Assembly: GCF_000514815.1 (NCBI RefSeq)
Contig: NZ_AZWQ01000009.1
Location: 38,299 to 102,298, forward strand
Direction of reading: 5' to 3'
DNA: 64,000 nt
DNA from: Salinispora fenicalii
GTDB lineage: Bacteria > Actinomycetota > Actinomycetes > Mycobacteriales > Micromonosporaceae
In this document: positions 44,569 through 53,652 of the stretch, one piece after another
Layout: every line of letters begins with the position of its first letter
Position numbering within the stretch: the first letter of the stretch is position 1
Notes under the pieces: model-generated
Databases searched by the model: none
What the model was told of the DNA's origin: nothing
Seen by the model: only the letters and a program-made list of their open reading frames with translations
Position numbers and translations under genes: made by a program

Positions 44569-44676
44569 ATTCCGTTCCACCCGGTGTGCCACTTGCGCGC
44601 CGAGCCGCAACTGTGTGGACTTGGCTCACGGCGTTGACCGACGCCGTGAGCTGGATGAAAGAGGAGGCACGCGACA

Positions 44677-45114
44677 GTGAGCGCGACCGCTGGTCAGGCC
44701 GCCGACGGGGTACGCAGCCTGGCGGACCGGTTCGGAATCGAGCCGGGGATGGTCGTCATGGAGATGGGGTACGACGACGACGTCGACCAGGATCTCCGAG
44801 ACGCACTGACCAACCGCTGTGGGGAACTGGTTGACGAAGACACCGACGAGGTGGTCGACGCGGTACTGGTGTGGTACCGGGACGGCGACGGTGACCTCTT
44901 CGAGTTGCTCGTTGATGCCCTCGGCCCGCTGGCGGACAGCGGAATCGTGTGGCTACTGACGCCGAAGGCTGGACGTGAGGGGCACGTGGAGCCGAGCGAG
45001 ATCGCCGAGTCCGCACCCACCGCCGGTCTGCAGCAGACCTCCACGATCAACGCTGGCCGGGACTGGAGCGGCGCCCGGCTGGTGCTGCGCCGCGGGTCGA
45101 AGAGTAAGAGGTAA
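44677..45114 (+). CDS. DUF3052 family protein
   Basis: This 145-residue acidic protein (MVVMEMGYDDDVDQDLRDAL and ADSGIVWLLTPKAGREGHVE) matches the actinobacterial DUF3052 family, commonly encoded beside aceE and ahpE. The GTG start is at 44677. Function is unknown. Confidence 0.85.
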   Translation: MSATAGQAADGVRSLADRFGIEPGMVVMEMGYDDDVDQDLRDALTNRCGELVDEDTDEVVDAVLVWYRDGDGDLFELLVDALGPLADSGIVWLLTPKAGREGHVEPSEIAESAPTAGLQQTSTINAGRDWSGARLVLRRGSKSKR

Positions 45115-45187
45115 CTGACTTCGTACCGTTCAGCTCCCGCCGTATGGCAGGCTTTTGTGACGTTGACCCGACTGCAAGGAGTTCCGT

Positions 45188-45655
45188 ATGCCCATCGAGG
45201 TTGGCGCGCAGGCGCCGGACTTCGTGCTCAAGGACCAGAACAACCAGGAGGTTCGGCTCGCCGACTTCCGCGACAAGCGCAACGTGTTGCTGGTCTTCTA
45301 CCCACTCGCCTTCACCGGTGTGTGTCAGGGTGAACTGTGCGAGGTACGGGACAACCTGAACCAGTACGTCAACGACGATGTTCAGGTGCTCACCGTCAGC
45401 GTTGACTCGGTGTACGCCCACAAGATCTGGGCAGACCGGGAGGGCTACCAGTTCCCGCTGCTCTCCGACTTCTGGCCGCACGGCTCGGTTGCCCAGGCCT
45501 ATGGGGTCTTCAACGAGGTTGCCGGCATCGCCAACCGGGGCACCTTCGTCATCGACAAGGCGGGTGTGGTCCGCTTCGCCGAGATGAACATGCCGGGCGA
45601 GGCCCGCGACCAGCAGGGTTGGCGTAAGGCGCTGGCCGAGGTGACGGCCGCCTGA
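45188..45655 (+). CDS. ahpE: Peroxiredoxin AhpE
   Basis: This 155-residue thiol peroxidase closely resembles mycobacterial AhpE. The peroxidatic C46 is in YPLAFTGVCQGEL; C51 (LCEV) is an additional Cys that could form a disulfide, where my recollection of the mycobacterial protein has none at that place. Conserved segments HKIWADREGYQFPLLSDF and GIANRGTFVID follow. It removes peroxides in the cytosol. An AAGGAG site precedes the ATG. Confidence 0.93.
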   Translation: MPIEVGAQAPDFVLKDQNNQEVRLADFRDKRNVLLVFYPLAFTGVCQGELCEVRDNLNQYVNDDVQVLTVSVDSVYAHKIWADREGYQFPLLSDFWPHGSVAQAYGVFNEVAGIANRGTFVIDKAGVVRFAEMNMPGEARDQQGWRKALAEVTAA

Positions 45656-45732
45656 CACCGGTCGGCCGTCGGAGTGGGGTCGGTGGCGGCAGGGTAAGCT
45701 TGCCAGCCTCCGGCCCGTCTCACCGGCGCCCG

Positions 45733-45804
45733 GGGCGCGTAGCTCAGTGGGAGAGCACTCGCCTTACAAGCGAGGGGTCGCAGGTTCGAAACCTGCCGCG
45801 CCCA
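45733..45804 (+). tRNA. tRNA-Val (anticodon UAC)
   Basis: This folds as a standard 72-nt cloverleaf: acceptor GGGCGCG / CGCGCCC, D-stem GCTC/GAGC, anticodon stem CTCGC/GCGAG with loop CTTACAA (anticodon TAC), and T-stem GCAGG/CCTGC with loop TTCGAAA. The discriminator is A, and CCA is not encoded. Confidence 0.97.
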
Positions 45805-45858
45805 CCCCGTACCACCAGCACTGACGACGGCCCGGAGGTCACTTTCCGCGCCCAGCGG

Positions 45859-46497
45859 CTAGCCGCACTCGTCTTCCGCCCGTCCGGCAGGTGGGAGGTC
45901 GCCCGGGCCGCGGATCAAATAGATCGCCACCAGCAGTAGGTAGGCCAGCAGGCTGAGGATCGGATTGATGAAGACGATCGCGAAGGCGATCAGGTAGAGC
46001 AGCGGGCGGATGAGGTACCGGCGGGAGACCGACGCCGCCAGCCGGGGATCGAGATCCGGGCTGAGTAGGCCGCGCCAGCGCGCCCACCACCAGCCCAGGT
46101 TGAAAAACAGCGCTTCGCCGAGCACGGCGCCGACGTAGATCGCGGCCGACAACTGCTGGTCCACATCGCTGCCGCGAAGGTGGTCCGAGAGCTGGTTGGC
46201 CGTGAACGGGATGGCCGCCACGAACATCAGCATCACCAGGTTCAGCACCAACATCATTTGGTCAATCCGGACCACGTATCGCCAACTGTTGTGGTGGGCC
46301 AGCCAGATCTGGCCGACGATGGCGAAGGTGATGACGTAGGCGAGGAAGGCCCGCCACTCCTCCTTGAGTCTCGCCACCAGGTCTGTGTCGGCCGTTCCAT
46401 CTGGGGTGAACTGGAGCAGCTCCACCGCCATCAGAGTCAGTGCGACGGCGATCACGGCGTCGCTGAAGGCCTCCACCCGGACAGTGTTTCGGGACAT
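45859..46497 (-). CDS. TMEM175/DUF1211 family membrane protein
   Basis: This 212-residue protein has about six membrane helices. The first carries RVEAFSDAVIAVALTLMAVEL, the FSD signature of the TMEM175 potassium-channel family. The ATG at 46497 puts this motif at residues 7-13, as in the family; longer in-frame starts add an unconserved hydrophilic stretch. A role in potassium permeation is inferred. The 237 bp upstream hold nothing convincing. Confidence 0.8.
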   Translation of the reverse strand: MSRNTVRVEAFSDAVIAVALTLMAVELLQFTPDGTADTDLVARLKEEWRAFLAYVITFAIVGQIWLAHHNSWRYVVRIDQMMLVLNLVMLMFVAAIPFTANQLSDHLRGSDVDQQLSAAIYVGAVLGEALFFNLGWWWARWRGLLSPDLDPRLAASVSRRYLIRPLLYLIAFAIVFINPILSLLAYLLLVAIYLIRGPGDLPPAGRAEDECG

Positions 46498-46734
46498 CTC
46501 ACTGTCTCGTCGATACCGGTGTCTCGGCCCTCCACCCGCCTGCTTCACGTCATCCCCGCCCCCCGCTGGATCCATCTGATCGTCACCCGGCGGGGTGGCG
46601 TGTGGGGCGAAATCGCCCTCACTCGACCGGAGCGAACGACTTTCGAGGGGTGAGCGGGTGCCGGTCGATGGGTGCCGCGCGAGTGCCATGACGAATGTCG
46701 TCGTGGCATCGGCGACTGGGCTGGTGCGGACGGT

Positions 46735-47718
46735 TCACCACGGAGGAGGTTGCTCCGGAGAAGTGGTAGCAGGAAGCACTTCGTCGAGTCTTCGGAAGCG
46801 TAGGCCGCGTGCAATGAGAACCGGAAGCGCGCGTTCGACGCCGGCGGCTGTCTCCGACCCAGGGCGGTTGAAGTGTGCCAGCAGGATTCCACCGGGGCGG
46901 AGCTGCAGGAACTGCTGGTAGACCTGGTCAGCGTCTGCGGTGGCACCGGAGTCGCCGTTGACGCTGAACATCACGGTCCACTCGCCCATCGCCCGGGACA
47001 CCTGCGTGGCCACGTTGTCGGCGTGGGCTGTTCCCGGGCGGAAGAACTTTGGTTGGAGGTTGTAGTTGGTGGCCATCCACGTGTGCATTCCGGCGATTTC
47101 GTCGTACACCTCGGCAACGTTCTTCGTGCCGGCGATTCCGTACGCGGAGCGACCGGAAACTGACAGTGGGCGATGATTGCTGCCGTGATTGCCGATCTCG
47201 AACAGGGGGTCAGCCACGAGGCTTTCGAATTCCTGTCGATGAGTGGTTGCCCAGCGCTGGTTGACAAACAGCGTGGCCGGTATGTGGTGCTCCCGCAGCG
47301 CGTTGATCAACCGTTCGTCGTAACCGCTGCTGTCACTGCATGCGTCGAATGTCAGGCAGGCGGAGTCGCGGGCCAGTGAGGTGCCGGTCGGAAACGTCGA
47401 CCAGGAACTCTCCGGGTGTAATCCCCAGTAGTGTGGTGTCTGGGCGCCGTACCGGCTGATGATCTCTTGTCGGGGCGGTAGCATGCCGGTGGCCGTTGCT
47501 GACGGTGGTGCCGGGGTGGCGCTGATTTCGACCGGCTCGGTCCAGGCAGAACCGTTTCTGTGGGGGCTGCGGTCGGCCTGCCCGGGGGCTAGCTTCGCCG
47601 CGGCGAGGACGGTTAGCCCACCGAGTGTTCCGACGCCGGTCAGCGTCATCATTTTTCTGCGGCTGAACAATTGTGTTGGCCGTTCCCGACCACTAAGCGC
47701 CTCCGGCCTGCCTGTCAT
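46735..47718 (-). CDS. Exported polysaccharide deacetylase-family protein
   Basis: This 327-residue NodB-fold protein has a twin-arginine-like N-terminus (SRRKMMTLTGVGTLGGLTV). Its motif 1 is LTFDACSD, the DAC variant of the usual TFDDG, and motif 2 is NHGSNHRPLS with the zinc His pair. FFRPGTAHAD and the C-terminal GGILLAHFNRP are also family segments. It likely removes acyl groups from a cell-wall or capsule polymer outside the cell. The start at 47718 lacks an obvious ribosome site. The 258 bp upstream hold no supported gene. Confidence 0.82.
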   Translation of the reverse strand: MTGRPEALSGRERPTQLFSRRKMMTLTGVGTLGGLTVLAAAKLAPGQADRSPHRNGSAWTEPVEISATPAPPSATATGMLPPRQEIISRYGAQTPHYWGLHPESSWSTFPTGTSLARDSACLTFDACSDSSGYDERLINALREHHIPATLFVNQRWATTHRQEFESLVADPLFEIGNHGSNHRPLSVSGRSAYGIAGTKNVAEVYDEIAGMHTWMATNYNLQPKFFRPGTAHADNVATQVSRAMGEWTVMFSVNGDSGATADADQVYQQFLQLRPGGILLAHFNRPGSETAAGVERALPVLIARGLRFRRLDEVLPATTSPEQPPPW

Positions 47719-47976
47719 TTACGGATCATACCCAGTAACGCGAGGTGTGTTCGCGTTACATCGTCCCTGCTCGCGGCTGGTGCGCCGAACAGCTCCGGGC
47801 GAGACGACGCCCAACGACGCTTCCGTCCCCAGAGCTGCCAGTACGCAGGCAAGCAGTAGGAACGGGGTTATGTGATTCCACGACAAAGCTGGAAGAGTCA
47901 GCTGACGGCGGCGTCCGGGCAATAGGATCGACGGTATGCACGGTGCTGCGGGCTGCCGGAAGCCGGGAGGGGTGCC

Positions 47977-48774
47977 GTGAGCTACGCCGAAGTCAATGGG
48001 CTTCGAATGTGGTACGAGTGGCACGGCACCGGACACCCGCTGGTGTTGCTGCACGGCGGCTTCGGGTCGACTGAGATGTTCACCCCGCTCCTGCCGACCC
48101 TGACGAAGCGGCGCAACGTCCTCGCGGTGGATCTCCAGGGGCATGGGCGTACCGCCGACGTAAACCGTCCACTCCGGTACGAGTCACTGGCCGACGACGT
48201 CGCCGCGTTGATCACGCAGCTGGGTTTGGCCGAGGTTGACGTGCTCGGATACTCGCTGGGCGGCGGGGTGGGGCTGCGTACCGCGATCCAGCATCCGGAC
48301 CTGGTCGGCCGGCTGGTGGTGGTCTCCGCGCCGTGCCGCCAGCAGGGCTGGTATCGAGAGACCCGCACCGCGATGGCCCAGCAGGACGAGGCGGCTGGGA
48401 AGCGGATGCGGGGTACGCCGGCGCATCAGCGCTACACCCAGGTCGCGCCCCGGCCCGCGGACTGGCCCCGGCTGTGGGCGAAGTCGGGGGAGCTGCTGCG
48501 GCGCGAGTACGACTGGTCGGCGGAGGTTGCTGCCCTCGTCCTGCCCACGTTGCTGGTCTTCGCCGATGCGGACTCGGTGACCACCGCGCACATGGTGGAG
48601 TTCTTCGGGCTGCTCGGTGGCGGTCACAAGGACGCCGGCTGGGACGGCACCGGTCGGTCGGCCGCCCGGTTGGCGGTGCTGCCCGGCCTCACCCACTACG
48701 ACATCCTCTCGTCCCCAGCCCTGCCGGCGGCGGTGCTGCCCTTCCTCACCCACCCCACGGGTCCCCCCGGCTGA
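47977..48774 (+). CDS. Alpha/beta hydrolase
   Basis: This 265-residue enzyme has the oxyanion region LVLLHGGFGS, a nucleophile elbow GYSLGGG (Ser at about residue 93), an acid loop LVFADADSV, and a probable catalytic His in GLTHYDIL. The GTG follows GGGAGGGGTGCC. The substrate is unknown. It is followed by the pyruvyl-transferase-like gene 99 bp downstream. Confidence 0.85.
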   Translation: MSYAEVNGLRMWYEWHGTGHPLVLLHGGFGSTEMFTPLLPTLTKRRNVLAVDLQGHGRTADVNRPLRYESLADDVAALITQLGLAEVDVLGYSLGGGVGLRTAIQHPDLVGRLVVVSAPCRQQGWYRETRTAMAQQDEAAGKRMRGTPAHQRYTQVAPRPADWPRLWAKSGELLRREYDWSAEVAALVLPTLLVFADADSVTTAHMVEFFGLLGGGHKDAGWDGTGRSAARLAVLPGLTHYDILSSPALPAAVLPFLTHPTGPPG

Positions 48775-48873
48775 CGCCGACCCCAGCCCGACGACGGTTC
48801 ATCCGCCGCCGGGGCAGGACTGTTCCTCGGCGTACCGGGAAATCCGCGTGGACGTACCCGGGAGGAGCGACGG

Positions 48874-50022
48874 ATGACAGCTGGCGCCGGTCTGACCATC
48901 GGTGTGCTCGGCTCCTACGGCGGTCGTAACCTCGGTGACGAGGCGATCCTCACCGGCCTCCTGGCCGACCTGCGGGGGCAGGAGCCGAATGCGCGGATCA
49001 TCGTCTTCTCCCGCAACCCCGATCACACCCGGGCGGCCCATCCGGAGGTGGAGGCGGTGCCGTGGGAGGGGGTGAGCCGCACCGACTCGTCCCCGATGCT
49101 GGCCCAGCTTGATCTGCTCATCCTGGGGGGCGGCGGCATCCTCTACGACCAGGAGGCCCGGCGTTACCTGCGGGTCGTCCGGGTTGCCCAGGAGCGTGGC
49201 CTGCCGTTGCTCACCTACGCGGTGGGGGTCGGCCCGCTCAGCGAGATCGTGGACACCGGGATGGTCCGCGAGACGCTGGCCGGGGCGACCCAGGTCACGG
49301 TACGGGACCAGGAGTCTCGGATGCTCCTGGAGGAGGCTGGGCTACTCAACCCGATCACGGTCACCGCGGATCCGGCGTTTCTACTGGAGCCCGAGGACTT
49401 TCCCGTGCACCTGCTTCGGGAGGAGGGAGTGCCGGCGGGTCGGCATCTGGTCGGCATGAGTGTGCGGGAACCGGGACGGGCTGCCGAACGGCTCGATGTC
49501 GACGGCTACCACCGGCTCCTAGCCCAGATCGGTGACTTCTTGGTGCATCGAATCGACGCTGATGTCCTCTTCGTCCCGATGGAGCGGGACGATATCCGGC
49601 ACTCCCATGGCGTGTTGTCGCACATGGTCGCCGCCGAGCGGGGACGCATCCTGCACGGCAGCTACTCACCCCAGCAGGTGCTCGGCCTGATGCGCCACTT
49701 TGACCTGGCGGTTGGCATGCGACTGCACTTTCTGATCTTCGCCGCGATGGTGAACACCCCGTTTCTTCCCCTGCCGTACGCCGGCAAGGTCTTCGATCTG
49801 GCCCAGCGCCTCGGCGTCCCCGCCCTACGCGGGGTGGAGCGGGAGGTCGAGGGGCCGCTGCTAGCTGAGGTCGACCGGCTATGGGACGAGCGGGACCAGC
49901 GCGCCGAGGCCACCGCCCGGCGGGTCGCCGAGGTGTGCGAAGAGGCCCGGGGCACCTCCAAGGTGACCCGCGCGGTGCTGGATAGTCTCCGGACCCAGTC
50001 GATGGTCTCCGTGGACGGGTGA
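48874..50022 (+). CDS. Polysaccharide pyruvyl transferase family protein
   Basis: This 382-residue protein resembles CsaB and WcaK: the start IGVLGSYGGRNLGDEAILTG, a GGGGILYD loop, and a C-terminal LAVGMRLHFLIFAAMVNTPFL. Family members add ketal pyruvate to surface glycans, which anchor proteins to the cell wall. The ATG follows GGAGGAG. The product acceptor is unknown. Confidence 0.85.
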   Translation: MTAGAGLTIGVLGSYGGRNLGDEAILTGLLADLRGQEPNARIIVFSRNPDHTRAAHPEVEAVPWEGVSRTDSSPMLAQLDLLILGGGGILYDQEARRYLRVVRVAQERGLPLLTYAVGVGPLSEIVDTGMVRETLAGATQVTVRDQESRMLLEEAGLLNPITVTADPAFLLEPEDFPVHLLREEGVPAGRHLVGMSVREPGRAAERLDVDGYHRLLAQIGDFLVHRIDADVLFVPMERDDIRHSHGVLSHMVAAERGRILHGSYSPQQVLGLMRHFDLAVGMRLHFLIFAAMVNTPFLPLPYAGKVFDLAQRLGVPALRGVEREVEGPLLAEVDRLWDERDQRAEATARRVAEVCEEARGTSKVTRAVLDSLRTQSMVSVDG

Positions 50023-50027
50023 GCCGG

Positions 50028-50234
50028 TCAGACCGCCGGACCCCGCCAGCAGTAGCGCCACCTCCTGGCATCTCCCCCCACCGTCTCCAACTCGTAGATT
50101 TCGGCGTCGGCGAGCCCGCCGTCGCCGAGGTGGTGGTGGGTCAGCGGTGGGCGACCGTTCGGGTCCAGTTCGACGGTCACGGTCTGCCCGTCGGACGAAC
50201 CACCGGCCAGCGGAATCTCCACGGTTGGCGCCAT
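50028..50234 (-). CDS. Small conserved hypothetical protein
   Basis: This 68-residue protein has VEIPLAGGSSDGQTVTVELD, PPLTHHHLGDGGLADAEIYE and RRWRYCWRG. It lies tail-to-tail with the preceding gene, 5 bp after its stop. The His triplet and acidic turn might bind metal. The family is not recognised. Confidence 0.6.
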   Translation of the reverse strand: MAPTVEIPLAGGSSDGQTVTVELDPNGRPPLTHHHLGDGGLADAEIYELETVGGDARRWRYCWRGPAV

Positions 50235-50385
50235 GGGCCCATCCTGCCCCGACCGGCGTGCCGGCGGAGCGGAAGCGTCGGCCCCAGGAAACGGGTACGG
50301 GTCAGGAGCGGGTCTGCTACAGCGGTCCCGAGCCGCGCTGCCACCCCGCCTATCCTGGGCTGGGGCGCCAACGAGGGGAGATCGC

Positions 50386-53300
50386 GTGCTGGTTATCCAC
50401 GGGTCGTGGCGGCTCGGCAGCGGGCTCGCCATCTGGGCCGAGGACAGCACGTCGCCGCCGCGGGCACCGCGCCGGGCCGGGCGGGCGCCCCGCGAACGAC
50501 CCCATCCGTTCGCCGCCGGTCACCCCGTGCTCGCCGCAGCCCTGGCCGAGGTCGCCGACCCGACCGCGCCCGGCACGGCGCTGCTCACTCTGCCCACCCG
50601 AGCTGGTTCCCCGCTGGACTCGCCGGAGCTGATCCGCACCGCGCCGGTCGAGCCGCTCCGTGGCCCGGTCACGTTGGCCGGGTGGCGGGTGCCGGCCCTG
50701 GTGTATGCCCCGGACACCGCCCTGTCGCTGCTTTCTCAAATCACCGCGGCCGGTGCGCTACCGGACGCCGTACCCGGCGCCACCCTGCGTCACCTCGCGG
50801 AGCTGGCGGCCTTCGCCGTGGACCTCGCCGCCCGCGGTCGGGTCCTGCCCGGCGTACGGCCGGAGCCTGGTGGTGAACCGCGGCCGGTTTCGGAGACACG
50901 GCGGCGAGGGACGGGCGCCTGGCGAGCCGTCCCGGCCCGGTCCACGCCGACGTCAGGGGAGCGCGTCAGCGCCGCGTGGGCGGTGTGGCGGCCGTTGCTG
51001 ACCGGTGCGGACGCCGGGTGGGCCCGTGCCCTCGCCCTCGCCCTGCCGCCCGCGGCCCGCGCCGCCGTCGAGGTCGCTCCGGATCCGCTTGCCGTAAGCG
51101 GACCAGAAGTACCCGTAGCTGGTGGACCGGAAACGCCCACCAATGGTGCTGCGTCGCTGCGGGCCCGGGGTGCGAGGCGATCGACGGCGGTCGTCGGGGA
51201 GCCCGGGGAGCTGGTGGCCGAGGCGCTCGACGCGCTCACCGACGCGGCCGTACGGGCCGCCCTCGCGGAGACTTCCCTCACCCGGGGAGCCCGTCCGCGG
51301 GGTGCGGTTGCGGCCTGGCTGGCGGCGCTCACCGGCCCGCGTCGTGACTTTACCGCCGACTCGGCGGAGCTTGACACTCTGCGCGGTGAGCTGGACGTCT
51401 GGCAGCGCGATGCGGTGGGAGGTTCGGTCCGGGCCAGCTTCCGGCTGGTGGAGCCGCCGACGGACGGGTCCTCCGAGACGGCGGCCGGCGGGCTGATCGC
51501 GGCTGAGGGCACGTGGCGGGTCGAGTTCGGCCTGCAGCCCGCTGACCAGCCGGGTCTGCACGTTGACGCCGCACGGATCTGGCACGAGCCGGCGGACTTG
51601 CCCGGCCCAGCCGCTCCGCCGGAGGCCCTGCTGGCCGAGTTGGGGCGAGCCAGCCGGCTCTGGCCAGAGCTGAACGCGGCCCTGCGCACCGCCACTCCCG
51701 AGGCGCTGGAGCTGGACGCCGTGGGCGCGCACCGCTTTCTCCGCGACGGCGCGCCGGTGCTGCACGCAGCCGGGTTCGCGGTGCTGCTGCCCTCGTGGTG
51801 GCGGCGTCCCTCGTCCCGGCTCGGCGCTCGACTACAGGCCCAGAGCCGCACCGCCCCCGGCACCGTGGCCGGGGCGGGCGGTGGGGTGGGGCTGGATGCC
51901 CTGGTCGACTACCGCTGGGAGGTCTCCCTCGGTGACCATCCGCTGACCGCCGAGGAGCTGGAGTCGCTGGCCGCGCTGAAGTCCCCGTTGGTCCAGCTGC
52001 GTGGGCGCTGGGTGGAGCTGGACCCGAAGCGGCTCGCCGCCGGCCTGCGGCTGCTCCGTTCAACCGGTGAGCTGACCGTCGGCGACCTGCTGCGGCAGGG
52101 CCTCTCCGACCCCGCTACCGACGCGCTGCCGGTGCTTGAGGTAGCGGCCGACGGTGCATTGGGTGACCTGCTTGCCGGAGCCGTGGAGCGGCAGCTCACC
52201 CCGGTCGACCCGGCCCCGTCGTTCCACGGCGTGCTCCGCCCCTACCAGCGGCGAGGACTGGCCTGGTTGTCGTTCCTCCAGTCCCTCGGCCTGGGCGGGG
52301 TGCTCGCCGACGACATGGGTCTCGGCAAGACGGTGCAGCTACTCGCGTTGCTCGCCGGCGACCCACCGGGCGTCGGCCCGACCCTGTTGGTCTGTCCGAT
52401 GTCACTGGTCGGAAACTGGCAGCGGGAGGCGGCGACCTTCACCCCCGGCGTACGGGTCCATGTGCATCACGGCGCCGAGCGGGCCCGGGGAACGGCGTTC
52501 ACCGCGGCCGTGGCGGGGGCGGACCTGGTCCTCACCACGTACACGGTGGCGGCCCGCGATGCGGGGGAGCTGGCCGGGGTCGACTGGCATCGGGTGGTGG
52601 TGGACGAGGCGCAGGCCATCAAGAACGCCTCGACCCGGCAAGCCGAGGCGGTTCGCGCGTTGCCGGCCCGACATCGGATCGCGGTCACCGGCACGCCGGT
52701 GGAGAATCGGCTCGCCGACCTCTGGTCGATCATGCAGTTCGCCAATCCCGGTCTGCTTGGTCCGGCCGCCGAGTTCAAGAAGCGGTACGCCGAACCGATC
52801 GAGCGGCACGGCGATGCGGAGGCGGCCGAGCGACTGCGCCGGATCACCGGCCCGTTCGTGCTGCGTCGACTCAAGACCGACTCCTCGATCATCTCCGACC
52901 TGCCCGAGAAGCTGGAGATGGAGGTGGTGTGCAATCTGACCGCGGAGCAGGCTGCCCTCTACCGCGCGGTGGTGGACGACATGATGGCCCAGATCGAGTC
53001 CAGTGAGGGTATCGAGCGGCGTGGGCTCGTGCTGGCCGCCATGACCCGGCTCAAGCAGGTCTGTAACCATCCGGCGCACCTGCTGCGGGACAACTCGGCG
53101 CTGGTCGGCCGCTCCGGCAAGCTGGCTCGGCTGGAGGAGATCCTTGACGAGGTGCTTGCCGCAGGCGAGAAGGCCCTGCTCTTCACCCAGTACGCCGAGT
53201 TCGGCGGCATGCTGCGCGGCCACCTGTCGGCGCGGTTCGGACAGGAGACGCTGTTCTTGCACGGCGGTGTCGGTAAGGCCGACCGGGACGCGATGGTGAC

Positions 53301-53652
53301 CCGGTTCCAGTCCCCGGACGGGCCCGCGCTCTTCGTGCTCTCGCTGAAGGCCGGTGGTACGGGCCTTACCCTGACTGCGGCCAATCATGTCGTGCACGTT
53401 GACCGCTGGTGGAATCCGGCGGTGGAGGACCAGGCCACGGACCGGGCGTTCCGCATCGGGCAGCGACGGCGCGTTCAGGTTCGAAAGTTCGTCTGCGCCG
53501 GCACGGTGGAGGAGAAGGTTGCCGCACTCATCGCCGACAAGCGCCGGCTCGCCTCGACGGTGGTGGGCGCGGGTGAGCAATGGGTGACCGAGCTGTCCAC
53601 AGCACAGCTGCGGGAGCTGTTCCAGCTGGAGGCCGGGGCGGTGGCCGAGTGA
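50386..53652 (+). CDS. SNF2-family DEAD/DEAH-box ATPase
   Basis: This 1088-residue protein has an N-terminal bacterial SNF2-associated region (about 1-560), then the ATPase core: motif I DDMGLGKT from residue 642, motif II DEAQ at 740-743, TGTPVENRL (motif III), and motifs V-VI in the second lobe (HVDRWWNPAVEDQATDRAFR and RIGQRR). It probably moves along or remodels DNA-protein complexes. The GTG at 50386 is chosen with GGGGAG upstream; an ATG-started longer frame overlaps the opposite gene. The stop overlaps the next start by 4 bases, so the SWIM protein is a likely partner. Confidence 0.9.
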   Translation: MLVIHGSWRLGSGLAIWAEDSTSPPRAPRRAGRAPRERPHPFAAGHPVLAAALAEVADPTAPGTALLTLPTRAGSPLDSPELIRTAPVEPLRGPVTLAGWRVPALVYAPDTALSLLSQITAAGALPDAVPGATLRHLAELAAFAVDLAARGRVLPGVRPEPGGEPRPVSETRRRGTGAWRAVPARSTPTSGERVSAAWAVWRPLLTGADAGWARALALALPPAARAAVEVAPDPLAVSGPEVPVAGGPETPTNGAASLRARGARRSTAVVGEPGELVAEALDALTDAAVRAALAETSLTRGARPRGAVAAWLAALTGPRRDFTADSAELDTLRGELDVWQRDAVGGSVRASFRLVEPPTDGSSETAAGGLIAAEGTWRVEFGLQPADQPGLHVDAARIWHEPADLPGPAAPPEALLAELGRASRLWPELNAALRTATPEALELDAVGAHRFLRDGAPVLHAAGFAVLLPSWWRRPSSRLGARLQAQSRTAPGTVAGAGGGVGLDALVDYRWEVSLGDHPLTAEELESLAALKSPLVQLRGRWVELDPKRLAAGLRLLRSTGELTVGDLLRQGLSDPATDALPVLEVAADGALGDLLAGAVERQLTPVDPAPSFHGVLRPYQRRGLAWLSFLQSLGLGGVLADDMGLGKTVQLLALLAGDPPGVGPTLLVCPMSLVGNWQREAATFTPGVRVHVHHGAERARGTAFTAAVAGADLVLTTYTVAARDAGELAGVDWHRVVVDEAQAIKNASTRQAEAVRALPARHRIAVTGTPVENRLADLWSIMQFANPGLLGPAAEFKKRYAEPIERHGDAEAAERLRRITGPFVLRRLKTDSSIISDLPEKLEMEVVCNLTAEQAALYRAVVDDMMAQIESSEGIERRGLVLAAMTRLKQVCNHPAHLLRDNSALVGRSGKLARLEEILDEVLAAGEKALLFTQYAEFGGMLRGHLSARFGQETLFLHGGVGKADRDAMVTRFQSPDGPALFVLSLKAGGTGLTLTAANHVVHVDRWWNPAVEDQATDRAFRIGQRRRVQVRKFVCAGTVEEKVAALIADKRRLASTVVGAGEQWVTELSTAQLRELFQLEAGAVAE

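Noticed and set aside
46735..47718. TFDACSD in the deacetylase as an inactivating substitution
   Set aside because: The DAC variant of motif 1 is, as far as I recall, found in a whole subfamily of these proteins; the zinc His pair is intact.
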